Shown here piece after piece: positions 41,524-50,673 of a stretch of DNA of 64,000 nt. The notes below the pieces were generated by a model. It searched no databases and was not told the DNA's origin. It saw only the letters and a program-made list of their open reading frames with translations. A program made the translations under genes and the position numbers. Each line of letters starts with the position of its first letter. Within the stretch, counting starts at the first letter, position 1. The stretch comes from Lentilactobacillus buchneri (GTDB lineage: Bacteria > Bacillota > Bacilli > Lactobacillales > Lactobacillaceae). The stretch covers positions 496,001 through 560,000 of the forward strand of contig NZ_CP073066.1 in the NCBI RefSeq assembly GCF_018314255.1, written 5' to 3'.

Positions 41524-41657
41524 GATGAATTTTAAAAAATCCTGATTGGTTAGCCGTTAGTTAATAACGTCTTTTTCCGACAAAAAATATTATATCCTAT
41601 CTCGGAAAACATTGCTAGTCCAATTTTGAATTAATTGGATTTTTATTCGTGATAAAT

Positions 41658-41690
41658 AAAAAGGCGAAGGACAGTCAGCCGTCCTTCGCC
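41658..41690 (-). terminator. Terminator of serS
   Basis: On the minus strand GGCGAAGGAC and GTCCTTCGCC form a perfect 10-base stem around an 8-base loop (41690-41663), followed by five T. Confidence 0.92.
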
Positions 41691-41760
41691 TTGCTCCTGG
41701 TACGATAATCACGCCCACATTCAAAATTCATCATGCGGTAGGATTGATTTCATCCAAAAA

Positions 41761-43044
41761 CTAGTTTTGCTTTTCAATTTTAGTCATGCCGTGCATATAT
41801 GGCCGCAATACTTCCGGGATCGTGACGCTGCCATCTTCATTCTGATAATTTTCCAGAATGGCGGCCACCGTTCTGCCGACTGCCAGTCCAGAACCATTTA
41901 AAGTATGAACAAAGTGAAGCTTCCCTTCATCATCCCGATACTGGATGTGTGCTCGGCGAGCCTGGAAGTCTGTACAGTTTGAACAGCTGGAAATTTCCCG
42001 GTACTTATCCTGGGCTGGGAACCAAACTTCCAGATCGTGGGTCATAGCGGCTGTGAAGCTCATATCACTCGTCGTCAATGTAATAACGTGGTAAGCCAAC
42101 CCGAGTTTTTGCAGGTTAACTTCTGCTTGGTGGGTAATCTCTTCCAGTGCCTTCCACGAGTCTTCGGGCTTGGTAAATTTCACCATTTCAACCTTGTTAA
42201 ATTGGTGTAATCGAATCAGCCCCTTGGTATCACGGCCCGCACTTCCTGCTTCCGATCGGAATGCCGGTGACAAGGCCGTAACCGATACCGGCAGCTTTTC
42301 TGTCGGAATAACTTCATTGCGATAATAGTTAACCAATGGAACTTCGGCAGTTGGAATCAGGGTTAAATCACTGTCCTGAATCTCATAGCCGGATTTGTTC
42401 TCCAAAAATTTTGGAAATTGCCCGGTGCCATACATTGAATCATTATTAACCATGTAAGGTGGAATCACTTCGGTATAACCGGCAGCGGTATTTTGGTCGA
42501 GGTAGAAGTTGTAAACGGCCCGTTCCAGTAAAGCCCCGTCGCCAATATAGTAAACAAACCGGCTGCCGGACACTTTTGCGGCCCGCTCAAAGTCAAGGAT
42601 GCCAAGATTTTCACCGATTTCCCAATGGTGTTTTGGTTCAAAATCAAATGACGGGATCTGACCAATCTTACGAAGCTCAACGGATCCTTCTTCTGTGAGT
42701 GACACCGGGACATCATCATGAGGTATGTTTGGCAGATGAGCAGCCAAATTGTGTTCATCTTCCTCAACTTGACGCAATTGCTCGTCAAGTTCCTTAATCC
42801 GTTGGCCCACCTGTTTCATTTGGTTGATGGCCTCAGTTGCATCCTCTTTATTGCGCTTCTTTTGTGAAATCTGGTCAGAAACGGCATTCCGCTTTGCTTT
42901 GAGGGACTCGGATTCAACGATCAAATCACGACGTTTGGCATCGTAGCCCACTAATTCATCAATGGTTTCGGGCTTGATTCCCCGCGTAGCGAGCTTTTCT
43001 TTGGTAAAATCTGGATCTTTTCTGATTTTCTTAATATCTAACAT
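41761..43044 (-). CDS. serS: Seryl-tRNA synthetase
   Basis: Class II aminoacyl-tRNA synthetase, 427 residues. Seen: the N-terminal coiled-coil arm (about residues 25-105), motif 2 with [20 protein letters not shown] and motif 3 [18 protein letters not shown]. The open frame extends through the T-box leader, but the ATG at 43044 with GGGAGG upstream gives the family start [11 protein letters not shown]. Expression is controlled by the T-box upstream, sensing uncharged tRNA-Ser. Confidence 0.97.
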   Translation of the reverse strand: MLDIKKIRKDPDFTKEKLATRGIKPETIDELVGYDAKRRDLIVESESLKAKRNAVSDQISQKKRNKEDATEAINQMKQVGQRIKELDEQLRQVEEDEHNLAAHLPNIPHDDVPVSLTEEGSVELRKIGQIPSFDFEPKHHWEIGENLGILDFERAAKVSGSRFVYYIGDGALLERAVYNFYLDQNTAAGYTEVIPPYMVNNDSMYGTGQFPKFLENKSGYEIQDSDLTLIPTAEVPLVNYYRNEVIPTEKLPVSVTALSPAFRSEAGSAGRDTKGLIRLHQFNKVEMVKFTKPEDSWKALEEITHQAEVNLQKLGLAYHVITLTTSDMSFTAAMTHDLEVWFPAQDKYREISSCSNCTDFQARRAHIQYRDDEGKLHFVHTLNGSGLAVGRTVAAILENYQNEDGSVTIPEVLRPYMHGMTKIEKQN

Positions 43045-43068
43045 TTCAAATCCTCCCAATCTGTATAC

Positions 43069-43276
43069 AAAAAGGACCCCTCGTCTATGGGACGAAGGAT
43101 CCTTTTCGCGGTACCACCCAAGTTCTCGACAATCTTGCCGAGCTCTCAAAGTATGGTAACGGCATACACCGTGCAGCATTACCTGCCCGTTCACTTGTGC
43201 TGGAATATTCGATGACAGTTCACACCAACCACTGTCTCTCTGAAATCTACTTAATAGGCACAAAACGTTTTATCTG
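43069..43276 (-). ncRNA. T-box leader of serS
   Basis: The minus strand carries the hallmark T-box sequence GGGTGGTACCGCG (43119-43107), with stem I ahead of it (AGAGAG near 43238 and GGTTGGTGTGAAC-type elements) and an intrinsic terminator behind it (43105-43069, long GC stem then five T). Uncharged tRNA-Ser would pair with TGGT and favour the antiterminator. The specifier codon was not fixed with certainty. Confidence 0.93.
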
Positions 43277-43282
43277 AAATCG

Positions 43283-43311
43283 ATTATAACGAATCAATCC
43301 CTAAACCACAA
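43283..43311 (-). promoter_or_regulatory. serS promoter
   Basis: On the minus strand TTGTGG (43311-43306), a 17-base spacer and TATAAT (43288-43283), directly ahead of the T-box. Confidence 0.7.
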
Positions 43312-43324
43312 GAGCGGTCTGAAA

Positions 43325-43963
43325 TTAAATTGCCAACTTATCCACTTTGGCGTCGATTAGATCGATCACCTTGTGTTTATCGGCATCATTTTCAACAAAA
43401 TCATACTTGTCACCGTCAATTTGAATCTTAGGTGATTTGTCATATTCTTGGTACCACGTCTGGTAGCGGGCATTCAAATCTTTATAGTATTGGTACAAAT
43501 CGGGATCATTATCAATCTGCTCATAAGAACGGCCGCGCTTTTGAATCCTTCTTAACATCGTTTCAAACGAGATGTTAATGTGGATCAATAAATCGGGGTT
43601 CTTGCTGTGATCGGTTTGTGGCATCTCCTGCATCATGTTCTCCAGCAATGAGTCGTAAATTGTCACCTCAGTTTCGGTGGCCCGGCCCAAGTCGGCATTC
43701 AAATGGAAGAGGAGTGAATCTTCAAAAATTGACCGATCCAACACACTCTCGTCATTTTGCCAAGCTTTTTTAATGTCATCCATCCGACGGTTTAAAAAAT
43801 CAATTTGGAGCAAGAAGGCATACTTCTTGGGATCCTTATAAAACAACGGCAGGATCCGGTTGTGTTCAACTGATTCATAATAGGCAGGCGTGCCCAAATG
43901 TTGCGACAGCATCTTGGTCAGTGATGTCTTTCCGGCACCAATCGTTCCAGCAAGTACAAGCAT
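43325..43963 (-). CDS. Deoxynucleoside kinase (deoxyadenosine/deoxyguanosine kinase type)
   Basis: A salvage kinase of 212 residues. Seen: P-loop AGTIGAGKTSL at the N-terminus, YYESVEHNRILP, the DRS motif in VLDRSIFEDSLLF and the arginine-rich LID RRIQKRGRSYEQ. These match the dAK/dGK family; which purine it prefers cannot be told. The ATG at 43963 with AGGGG upstream is chosen rather than the frame opening at 44014. It lies upstream of serS on the same strand without a visible terminator. Confidence 0.88.
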   Translation of the reverse strand: MLVLAGTIGAGKTSLTKMLSQHLGTPAYYESVEHNRILPLFYKDPKKYAFLLQIDFLNRRMDDIKKAWQNDESVLDRSIFEDSLLFHLNADLGRATETEVTIYDSLLENMMQEMPQTDHSKNPDLLIHINISFETMLRRIQKRGRSYEQIDNDPDLYQYYKDLNARYQTWYQEYDKSPKIQIDGDKYDFVENDADKHKVIDLIDAKVDKLAI

Positions 43964-44065
43964 AATTATTCCCCTAACGTTTTTGCGTGCAATCATCGCA
44001 CAATATTTTATCAACGCTACATATTGTACTAGTTAGAAGAGATAGGTGCAACATATTGTGGAAAT

Positions 44066-45106
44066 TTAGTTAATGTTTGAGACGTCAACCACTTGGATGT
44101 TGCCCAAACCACCGTACGCTTCAAACCACGGTGTGGCATTCTCAGACAAGATCTGGGTTAATTCAGTGACGTTTCTGGTTCCCTTGCGTTTGAGCCAGTC
44201 AACCAGGCCGTCTTTACCGTCACGAATGTAAATGTCGACACCTTCCAACCAAGTTGCCCGACCGCTTAAGACACCGTTAAACTTGGCACCGGCATCTCCA
44301 GCCAGCTTCAATTCCCGTTGGAAAACAGGGGTCGGCACACCGGCACTCAAGAAAATAAATGGGCGGGTCGCCTCGTCGCTCAACTCTTTGAGACAGCCCT
44401 TGGCTTGGTCTTCGGTGTAGGCGTAATCGCCACCATCAGCCCATTCTTTGACGTAGGTCGGGTTAAATGGAATTTCCATCTTCAAAACGTCAATGTGATA
44501 TTTCTCCTTGGTGAATTCCATCATTGACTGCAGCACCAGATCAGGCTTGATCTTGGCAAAATCCAACGACTTGCTGTCGTAACGGTCGTCGTAAGTGACA
44601 ATTTCAAAGAAGGTTGGCGTCTGGGCTGCCAAACCTTCCGTCCCGTATCGTTCAGCGAACGCTTTTTTAACGTCGTTGATTTCATCAGGATCATTGGGAT
44701 TGTAGTAGACCAATACCTTAAGGGCATCTGCTCCCTTCTCAACCATAATTTGAGCTGATTGATCAGAAATCAAGCTTGGTAATCGTCCCGGGGTGTCGGC
44801 ATCGTATCCAGTCTTTTCATAAGACATAATCAGACCAGTGTCTTTAGCCTTGGCCTGGATCCCCTTGAAACCCATTTGTTCGTCCAAAAGCACGGCAGAA
44901 CTCAGTGGACTCAAGATTTCAGAGACAATCTCCTTGAAATCATAGACCATCTTCATACTGAAAAGCTTCCCGTATTTTTCGGAGGCCGTTTTCATTCCCT
45001 TAACAAGTGATCCACGTTGGTCTAACGCCAATGCATCGATAATGTTCTGATCATTGGACAATTTGTTCATTCTTTCAAATTTACCTTTTGACATAAACTT
45101 TTTCAT
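44066..45106 (-). CDS. lacD: Tagatose 1,6-bisphosphate aldolase (LacD-like, class I)
   Basis: A 346-residue TIM-barrel aldolase that splits tagatose 1,6-bisphosphate into triose phosphates. Seen: IDALALDQRGSLVKGM at the N-terminus, DALKVLVYYN with a lysine in a strand typical of the Schiff base, and FIFLSAGVPTPVFQ near the C-terminal sugar phosphate site. No other lac or tagatose gene is adjacent, so it stands alone. Members of this family also act on related ketose bisphosphates. GAGGTG precedes the ATG, and an operator overlaps the promoter. Confidence 0.85.
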   Translation of the reverse strand: MKKFMSKGKFERMNKLSNDQNIIDALALDQRGSLVKGMKTASEKYGKLFSMKMVYDFKEIVSEILSPLSSAVLLDEQMGFKGIQAKAKDTGLIMSYEKTGYDADTPGRLPSLISDQSAQIMVEKGADALKVLVYYNPNDPDEINDVKKAFAERYGTEGLAAQTPTFFEIVTYDDRYDSKSLDFAKIKPDLVLQSMMEFTKEKYHIDVLKMEIPFNPTYVKEWADGGDYAYTEDQAKGCLKELSDEATRPFIFLSAGVPTPVFQRELKLAGDAGAKFNGVLSGRATWLEGVDIYIRDGKDGLVDWLKRKGTRNVTELTQILSENATPWFEAYGGLGNIQVVDVSNIN

Positions 45107-45128
45107 ATATCTTTCACCTCATATTTTT

Positions 45129-45156
45129 AATATACCAATTGGTAAAATTGTACCAA
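45129..45156 (-). promoter_or_regulatory. lacD promoter with TTGGTA palindromes
   Basis: On the minus strand TTGGTA (45156-45151), a 16-base spacer and TATATT (45134-45129). The region contains the perfect palindrome TACCAATTGGTA (45133-45144) and TTGGTA-AAATTG-TACCAA (45139-45156), that is three half-sites across the whole promoter. The pattern suggests a GntR-type repressor. Confidence 0.55.
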
Positions 45157-45182
45157 ACATTATGCCCCAATATCAAGTTTTA

Positions 45183-45208
45183 GGCCGATAAAATAATAAA
45201 AATCGGCC
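45183..45208 (-). terminator. Probable terminator of the lysine permease gene
   Basis: On the minus strand GGCCGAT (45208-45202) pairs with ATCGGCC (45189-45183) across a T-rich loop; the tail is TAAAAC, a weak T tract. Confidence 0.5.
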
Positions 45209-45244
45209 CATCCAAGACGGATAGACCAATTCATTATTAATATA

Positions 45245-46729
45245 TTACTTGTTGTTCAATTTTGAAAGATCCTCGTCTCTATGGGCCGGGGGAACGTCAA
45301 CCTGATCCAGCGGAATGATTTTCGTATGGTGCTTGAGCTTATACCAAATGTACAAAATCAATACCAACGGCACGCTAATGTAAGTGACCAGAATCTGCTT
45401 CCAGTCAAAGCTTGCAAAGGCCTGCGGATTTTGACCGACAATTACCAGAATACACAAAATCAGGCACAATACAGGACCGAACGGGAAGAGCTTGGCATGA
45501 TACTTGAGTTCGCTGAGGTCATGGCCCTGGCGAATGAACGCCCGTCTGAATCGGTAATGTGAAATGGCGATTCCAAACCATGCAATAAAGCCGGTTAACC
45601 CGGAAGCTGCCACCAGCCACATATAGATTTGGGGCCCGGCAATACTGGAAATAAAGGTCAATAGCGAAACAAAAGTCGTTGCCAATAATGAATAATATGG
45701 AATCCCATTGGCAGCCGTTTTACCCAGGGATTTTGGCGCATATCCGCTGTTAGACAGTGAATACAGCATCCGGGTAGAGGCGTACATACCGGAGTTCGCC
45801 GATGAAATAACGGAGGTCAAAATAACGGCGTTCATGACACTGGCAGCAGCGGCCAAACCAGCCCGCTGGAAAACCAATGTAAATGGACTGATCGCAATGT
45901 CAGTGGCACTTGATCCCAGCAGTGAATGGCTGGTGTAAGGAATAATGGCGGCGATGACGAAAATTGTCAAAATGTAGAACAAAATAATCCGCCAGAACAC
46001 TTCATTAATTGCCTTTGGCACACTGTGTTGGGGATCTTGGGACTCGCCGGCAGTGATGCCAACCAGCTCAGTTCCTTGAAATGAGAACCCGGCGACCACG
46101 AAGACACTCAGGATTGCCGGAAAACCGCCGACAAATGGTGCCTGCTTAATAGAAAAGTTACGCATGCCGACAAAATGGCCGCCCATGATTCCAAAGATCG
46201 TCAAGGCACCCACTACCAGGAAAATAATAATCGTGACCACTTTAATGGCGGACATCCAGAACTCGGTTTCACCGAAGGTACTGACTGACATGGCATTAAT
46301 CAGGAAAATAATCACTAAGGCAATTGCACTCCAAATCCAGGCAGGCACATTTGGCAGCCAGAATTTCATAACCAAAGCGGCGGTACTAATATCAACAGCC
46401 ACCGTAATCGCCCAGTTAAACCAGTAATTCCAGCCCATGGCAAATCCCAAGGCTGGGTCAACGTATTTGGATGAGTATGCGGCAAACGAGCCGGAAATCG
46501 GCATATTAGTGGCCATTTCTCCCAGACTGGTCATCAGGAAATAGACCATCATCCCCATCAGGACGTATGCCGTTAAAGCACCACCAGGGCCGGCTTGGCT
46601 GATAGCTGAACCACTGGCCACGAACAGCCCGGTTCCAATACAGCCACCCAAAGCAATCATTGACACGTGACGGGCTTTTAGGCCCCGCTTGACTTGTCCG
46701 TTGGCTTCTTGGCTCTCATTATCGTTCAT
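45245..46729 (-). CDS. lysP: Lysine-specific amino acid permease, APC superfamily
   Basis: A 494-residue membrane protein with about twelve hydrophobic segments. Seen: the APC/AAT signature RHVSMIALGGCIGTGLFVAS in the first helix, GPGGALTAYVLMG and FQGTELVGITAGES. The AAT family includes LysP, and the lysine riboswitch directly upstream makes lysine the likely substrate. The ATG at 46729 has GGAGAC ahead and replaces the longer frame to 46759. Imports lysine by proton symport, by family knowledge. Confidence 0.9.
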   Translation of the reverse strand: MNDNESQEANGQVKRGLKARHVSMIALGGCIGTGLFVASGSAISQAGPGGALTAYVLMGMMVYFLMTSLGEMATNMPISGSFAAYSSKYVDPALGFAMGWNYWFNWAITVAVDISTAALVMKFWLPNVPAWIWSAIALVIIFLINAMSVSTFGETEFWMSAIKVVTIIIFLVVGALTIFGIMGGHFVGMRNFSIKQAPFVGGFPAILSVFVVAGFSFQGTELVGITAGESQDPQHSVPKAINEVFWRIILFYILTIFVIAAIIPYTSHSLLGSSATDIAISPFTLVFQRAGLAAAASVMNAVILTSVISSANSGMYASTRMLYSLSNSGYAPKSLGKTAANGIPYYSLLATTFVSLLTFISSIAGPQIYMWLVAASGLTGFIAWFGIAISHYRFRRAFIRQGHDLSELKYHAKLFPFGPVLCLILCILVIVGQNPQAFASFDWKQILVTYISVPLVLILYIWYKLKHHTKIIPLDQVDVPPAHRDEDLSKLNNK

Positions 46730-46776
46730 CTTTTCGTCTCCTATATCCAATAATTTCAAAATCTCGCTAAATCTAC

Positions 46777-46992
46777 AAAAAAATCCCTTTCAAAATATTG
46801 AAAGAGACAGTTTGCGTTTCTCAACATCTTGATAGCTCTCCGCGATTTCCGCGACAGTCCCCAGCTTCTTAAACTGGGCCCCAACAACCAACTGGAAGGC
46901 AGCTGATCGTTTCGGCACTCATCCCTTTTTACTTCAGTCATAACTTCCTTCAAGTTCCTGAAATATACTCTTGATGAATGCGCCTCTACTCG
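46777..46992 (-). ncRNA. Lysine riboswitch (L box) with terminator
   Basis: The minus strand reads GTAGAGGCGC near 46990, then AAGAGTA, GGAAGTTATG, GGGATGAGTGCCGAAACG and GGAGAGCTATC near 46830, the conserved blocks of the lysine aptamer. It is followed by a hairpin CTCTTTCAA/TTGAAAGGG (46805-46784) and seven T. Lysine binding would favour termination ahead of the permease gene. Confidence 0.9.
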
Positions 46993-47035
46993 ATTAGATT
47001 GATTAATTTAGTTGTTAATAACTTCGACAATCAAA

Positions 47036-47064
47036 ATTGTAACTCACTTGGGTTGAATTGACAA
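47036..47064 (-). promoter_or_regulatory. Promoter of the lysine riboswitch-permease transcript
   Basis: On the minus strand TTGTCA (47064-47059), a 17-base spacer and TACAAT (47041-47036). Confidence 0.65.
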
Positions 47065-47080
47065 ACCAGAAAGACTTTTC

Positions 47081-47590
47081 TCAATGCAACGCCAGCTGAT
47101 AAATGGTCTTTTCTTTGCCGACAAGCGGATCAATCAGTGTGGTCTTCACTTGAAACCCGACCTTCTTTAAGACACCCATAGAGGCTTGATTATCGCTGAA
47201 CACCTCTGCATTCAACGTCTCAATCGTTGGGTTAACAGCGAGTTCCTGAATTAATTTAGTAAGGGCTTCAGACATGATCCCTTGACGCCACAGTTCCGGG
47301 TGAAGAAAATAACTCAGTTCCAAATTGGCAGGATCGGGTTGGTGATCAAAACCAACTTGTTCATATAAAAGAATTGCCCCGACCAGCCGATCGTGGATCC
47401 GGATGCCAAAGGAGTTAGGCGTTGTAATCTGTCTTTTGGCCACTGCCCCCAGCATTTGTTGATTACTGACCAGATTAAAACCGGCGCCGGCGGCAATTTC
47501 TGGGATGCTGATTAATTTTTCGTAAGCCGTTAAGTCAGCCAGCGTTAATTCAGTCAGTTGAAGTCGGTTGGTCTCAATCGGTAAATCCAT
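47081..47590 (-). CDS. GNAT family N-acetyltransferase (RimJ/RimL-like)
   Basis: A 169-residue acyl-CoA dependent acetyltransferase. Seen: LPIETNRLQLTELTLADL at the start, as in RimJ/RimL-type proteins, ELSYFLHPELWRQGIMSEAL with the acetyl-CoA loop, and NQASMGVLKKVGFQVK, the typical late helix. The substrate, perhaps a ribosomal protein N-terminus, is unknown. AAAGGAG precedes the ATG. No close functional partner. Confidence 0.85.
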   Translation of the reverse strand: MDLPIETNRLQLTELTLADLTAYEKLISIPEIAAGAGFNLVSNQQMLGAVAKRQITTPNSFGIRIHDRLVGAILLYEQVGFDHQPDPANLELSYFLHPELWRQGIMSEALTKLIQELAVNPTIETLNAEVFSDNQASMGVLKKVGFQVKTTLIDPLVGKEKTIYQLALH

Positions 47591-47603
47591 GGCGATCTCC
47601 TTT

Positions 47604-47637
47604 CAAAAAAATGCCCAGGAAAAATCCTCGGCATTTT
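47604..47637 (-). terminator. Terminator of the PAP2 gene
   Basis: On the minus strand AAAATGCC (47637-47630) and GGCATTTT (47615-47608) pair, with an inner AGGA/TCCT helix, followed by T residues. Confidence 0.8.
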
Positions 47638-47640
47638 CAA

Positions 47641-48330
47641 TCAGATTTTAGTGTGAACCACAAACCGGTAGCGGGCAACCTGGGGCGCGTAACTGGCATA
47701 AAGCATTTCAGCTACCAACAGCCAGGAATAGCCAACCAGGCAGGCTCCCACCGTATCCGTTGGGTAATGGGCGTTCAAGTAGACCCGGGAAAGCATCACC
47801 AACGCCAAGACGATGACGAGCAGTACTTTCATCACCACTCGAATGGACGCCCGCTCAATCAACGGCAGGACGATGATCCATAACACCCCGGCAACCAGGA
47901 AAAATCCCAGGACGTGACCACTTGGAAAACTGTAGCCATTATCGACACCCAGATGCAGCGGCGGTCGATGCCGTCTAACCAGTTGTTTGACGACTGCGCC
48001 AATCACGTCGCCGCCGACTATCGTCCCTAATGCCCAAAGTGCGGGAACTTTGTACTTAAATCCCCAAAGGAAAAAGGCGATGATGAACACCCAGAAAATG
48101 TCCATTTTCGGGCTGGCCAGAAATGTGATTACTGAGTAGAAATGTTCCAGTCCCGGTGTCGGCGCGGATCCTTGAATGGCCGTTGTAAAAATTGAATCTA
48201 AAAATTGCAAATAATCAAAATTAAACGCTACCGAAATTGACAGCAAGGTCGTAAAACACAAACTCACAATCAGCTTGACCAACCGGTTTGGATCGCGTTC
48301 CATCAGCATGTAATCTTCGTTTCCGTACAT
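47641..48330 (-). CDS. PAP2-type membrane phosphatase
   Basis: An integral membrane lipid phosphatase of about 229 residues with six hydrophobic segments. Seen: the three catalytic motifs KQLVRRHRPP, FPSGH and SRVYLNAHYPTD. Likely substrates are undecaprenyl pyrophosphate or phosphatidate-like lipids. The open frame reaches a GTG at 48378, but TATACT, a possible -10, overlaps that start, and GAGAGG fits the ATG at 48330 better, although spacing (12) is long. Start moderately certain. Confidence 0.88.
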   Translation of the reverse strand: MYGNEDYMLMERDPNRLVKLIVSLCFTTLLSISVAFNFDYLQFLDSIFTTAIQGSAPTPGLEHFYSVITFLASPKMDIFWVFIIAFFLWGFKYKVPALWALGTIVGGDVIGAVVKQLVRRHRPPLHLGVDNGYSFPSGHVLGFFLVAGVLWIIVLPLIERASIRVVMKVLLVIVLALVMLSRVYLNAHYPTDTVGACLVGYSWLLVAEMLYASYAPQVARYRFVVHTKI

Positions 48331-48444
48331 TAGTTCAACAACCCTCTCGTATGTATTACTCAAAAATGAGTATATCACAAATCGAAAACCCGGTTTCTGG
48401 TTTCTGAAAATTCTTAGCTATCTTTTAATTATTTACAGAAAGTG

Positions 48445-48450
48445 TATAAT
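48445..48450 (+). promoter_or_regulatory. -10 element of the TauE/DUF1634 operon
   Basis: TATAAT at 48445-48450, 31 bases ahead of the AAGGAG; the -35 is weak. The 5' end of the transcript is divergent from the PAP2 gene. Confidence 0.4.
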
Positions 48451-48489
48451 CTTGTGAGTTAGAGATCACATTTAAAAGGAGTGAAAGAC

Positions 48490-49326
48490 TTGATAAACTA
48501 TGCTTTATTGATGATTGCCATTGGCGTGTTCGCCGGGTTTGCCGGTGCCATCCTCGGCCTGGGTGGTGGAATCATCTTAACGCCGATTTTGACATTGTTG
48601 ATGGGTGTCGACATTAAATACGCAATCGGAGCCAGTATCATTGCCGTGATTGCCACCAGTTCCGGAGCAACGATTGCCTATCTCCGTGACAAAGTGCTCA
48701 ATTTGCGGGTCGCGATGTTTTTGGAAATTGCCACCACTTTAGGGGCATTGAGCGGCGCCTTGTTGACCGGTGTGATTGATCCGAAATATTTGTACATACT
48801 ATTTGGATTATTGCTATTATTCTCAGGCTACAATATGATTCGCAAATTAATCAGTCACCAGGAAGTCCTTCATCGGGCTCATCCCGATCAATTATCGTCC
48901 AAATTCAAGCTGGACAGCAGCTACTTCGATAATGTTGAAGGCAAAACGATCAACTACCAAGTTGAACACATTCCCGGCGGCTTGGCAGTCATGTACGGTG
49001 CCGGCATTGCCAGTGGGCTGCTTGGAATCGGCTCGGGTGCTTTCAAAGTGATGGCAATGGACACCGTTATGAAGATGCCGCTCAAGCCATCGACTTCCAC
49101 TAGTAATTTAATGATGGGTGTTACCGCGGCTGCCAGTGCCACTGTCTATTTCTTCAACGGCTCGATCAAACCAATGATTGCCGTTCCTTTGGCACTGGGA
49201 ATCTTGGTCGGCGCCCGCGGTGGTTCACGAATCATGCGGGATATGTCAGCGCGGACGATTCGAATGATTTTCGTTCCGATCTTGTTTTATATCGGTATCG
49301 AAATGTTTATGAAGGGGATCAGATAA
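48490..49326 (+). CDS. TauE/SafE family sulfite or organic anion exporter-type membrane protein
   Basis: A 278-residue membrane protein of the TauE/SafE family (PF01925), with two related halves: GFAGAILGLGGGIILTPIL and ASGLLGIGSGAFKVMAMDTV. About eight hydrophobic segments. Family members export or import sulfur-containing or carboxylic anions; the substrate here is unknown. The frame begins at a GTG at 48481 touching the SD, so the TTG at 48490, eight bases behind AAGGAG, is chosen. Coupled with the next gene one base downstream. Confidence 0.85.
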   Translation: MINYALLMIAIGVFAGFAGAILGLGGGIILTPILTLLMGVDIKYAIGASIIAVIATSSGATIAYLRDKVLNLRVAMFLEIATTLGALSGALLTGVIDPKYLYILFGLLLLFSGYNMIRKLISHQEVLHRAHPDQLSSKFKLDSSYFDNVEGKTINYQVEHIPGGLAVMYGAGIASGLLGIGSGAFKVMAMDTVMKMPLKPSTSTSNLMMGVTAAASATVYFFNGSIKPMIAVPLALGILVGARGGSRIMRDMSARTIRMIFVPILFYIGIEMFMKGIR

Positions 49327-49327
49327 G

Positions 49328-49708
49328 ATGGACAAAAATACCAGAGAACAAATGACTGAAGAAATGGCCGACGTCCAATTGATTATCGGCAAGATTCTTC
49401 GGTTGGGGGTCATGATTTCTGCAACCGTGATGATCATTGGCTTGGTGCTTTTAATTGTCAAAGGCAACGGCGGCTATCCTCACAATGCCTTTCCCACCGA
49501 CTTTACCCAAATTTGGGCGGGAATTGCCGAACTCAAGCCGTACGCCATCATGATGCTGGGAATTTTCCTATTGATTTTGACACCGGTATTGCGGGTGGTC
49601 GTTTCAATTTATTCCTTCTATCGCGAAGGTGACAGCTTGTACGTTTGGATCACCACAATTGTGCTGGTGATTTTAGGAATTAGTTTTGTGTTTGGAATTT
49701 TAAGATAA
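49328..49708 (+). CDS. DUF1634 membrane protein, partner of the TauE protein
   Basis: A 126-residue protein with three hydrophobic segments (near residues 24-44, 70-90 and 103-125). The family DUF1634 is commonly found directly behind a TauE/SafE gene, as here, which suggests a joint transporter. Starts two bases after the preceding stop region. Its biochemical role is unknown. Confidence 0.82.
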   Translation: MDKNTREQMTEEMADVQLIIGKILRLGVMISATVMIIGLVLLIVKGNGGYPHNAFPTDFTQIWAGIAELKPYAIMMLGIFLLILTPVLRVVVSIYSFYREGDSLYVWITTIVLVILGISFVFGILR

Positions 49709-49722
49709 TCAATTAACAATCA

Positions 49723-49764
49723 AGAGGCGCCGGTAAGGGAACATTCCCTTTGCCGGCGCCTCTT
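49723..49764. terminator. Strong bidirectional terminator
   Basis: AAGAGGCGCCGG (49723 on) pairs with CCGGCGCCTCTT (to 49764), with an inner AAGGGA/TCCCTT helix, and T tracts on both sides. It ends the DUF1634 transcript and the DUF4097 transcript from the other strand. Confidence 0.9.
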
Positions 49765-49782
49765 TTGAGTTGATTAACATTT

Positions 49783-50673
49783 TTAACTCTGGTGAATCGT
49801 GACATCGCCAACGTCGCTGGTAAATCTGTAAGTCACCGGATTTTTGGCATTGCTGTCAATCTTCTTGTTGTGTGAGCTGCCAAACAATGATGCATCGCCA
49901 ACATCGGCACTCACTGAAATCTGCGTTCGCTTGTTCTTAACCACATGTCCTGAAATATCGCCAACGTCGCTGTGGGCGGTAAAAGACTTGCCGACTTTTT
50001 GGGAATTGAAATTAATATCCCCGGCACCGGTTTCAACGGCCATTGAGTCGAATTTATTGGACGTCAGATCGACATCGCCGGCACCAACATCAAGATGTGC
50101 GCTGGGAAAAGTGCTGGTTGTTAAATTCACATCACCGGTATTCTCCAAGTCCAAGTTTTCAGTGGTCGTCACGTGATTCAAATTAACATCGCCGACCCCA
50201 GACGAAGTGATCGTCTTGATGGTCATATTCTTGATAGTAATTGAGTTGGCAACATCACTGTTGATCGTACCGACCTTCATGCTTCTTGGAACGGTGATGA
50301 TGGTCTTGCCAAAGGCCTGGCGCGCTCGGCGAAAATCACCAAAGAAGATGATACCATGGTGCTTACGTGGACTTTTTAAATTGAAATGAAGGGTATTGCC
50401 TGATTGCGTGATCTTGGTAGCACTTGGATAAGTAACCTCGATTTTAGAAACGTTACCCTTCTTAATTTGCACCGGACTGGCCGTTGACAAAGAAAAGTTT
50501 TTCACGCCGGAAAATTTGGCACTGGTTTGGTGTGACTTAACCGGCGTGGACTGATCAGTTGTGAACCCGTGATCCCAATAGACCGTGCGGGCACCACCAT
50601 TGCCTAGGCCGAGCGCCAACAGAACGGTTCCAACCAAGGTCACAGTTAATCCCACGATGACAGTTTTTTTCAT
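49783..50673 (-). CDS. DUF4097-type beta-repeat protein (LiaG-like)
   Basis: A 296-residue protein with an N-terminal hydrophobic segment (signal or anchor) and a repetitive beta-rich region in which short GDV/GDI units recur (SGVGDVNLN, NTGDVNLT, GAGDVDLT, GAGDINFN, DVGDISGH), typical of DUF4097 parallel beta-helix domains. The partner gene DUF1700 overlaps its start by four bases and a PadR gene leads the operon. Such trios occur with cell-envelope stress loci; a direct role is not known. Located outside the membrane by prediction. Confidence 0.8.
   Translation of the reverse strand: MKKTVIVGLTVTLVGTVLLALGLGNGGARTVYWDHGFTTDQSTPVKSHQTSAKFSGVKNFSLSTASPVQIKKGNVSKIEVTYPSATKITQSGNTLHFNLKSPRKHHGIIFFGDFRRARQAFGKTIITVPRSMKVGTINSDVANSITIKNMTIKTITSSGVGDVNLNHVTTTENLDLENTGDVNLTTSTFPSAHLDVGAGDVDLTSNKFDSMAVETGAGDINFNSQKVGKSFTAHSDVGDISGHVVKNKRTQISVSADVGDASLFGSSHNKKIDSNAKNPVTYRFTSDVGDVTIHQS

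Noticed and set aside
41571..41625. TTTTCCGA/TCGGAAAA inverted pair with TATAAT upstream of the tRNA genes
   Set aside because: The -35 is poor and the TTGACT-17-TAAAAT promoter nearer to the tRNA genes is clearly better; may be a weak extra start only.
47611..47883. Plus-strand frame of 90 codons opposite the PAP2 gene
   Set aside because: It lies antisense to a clearly conserved gene and has no SD or family motif.
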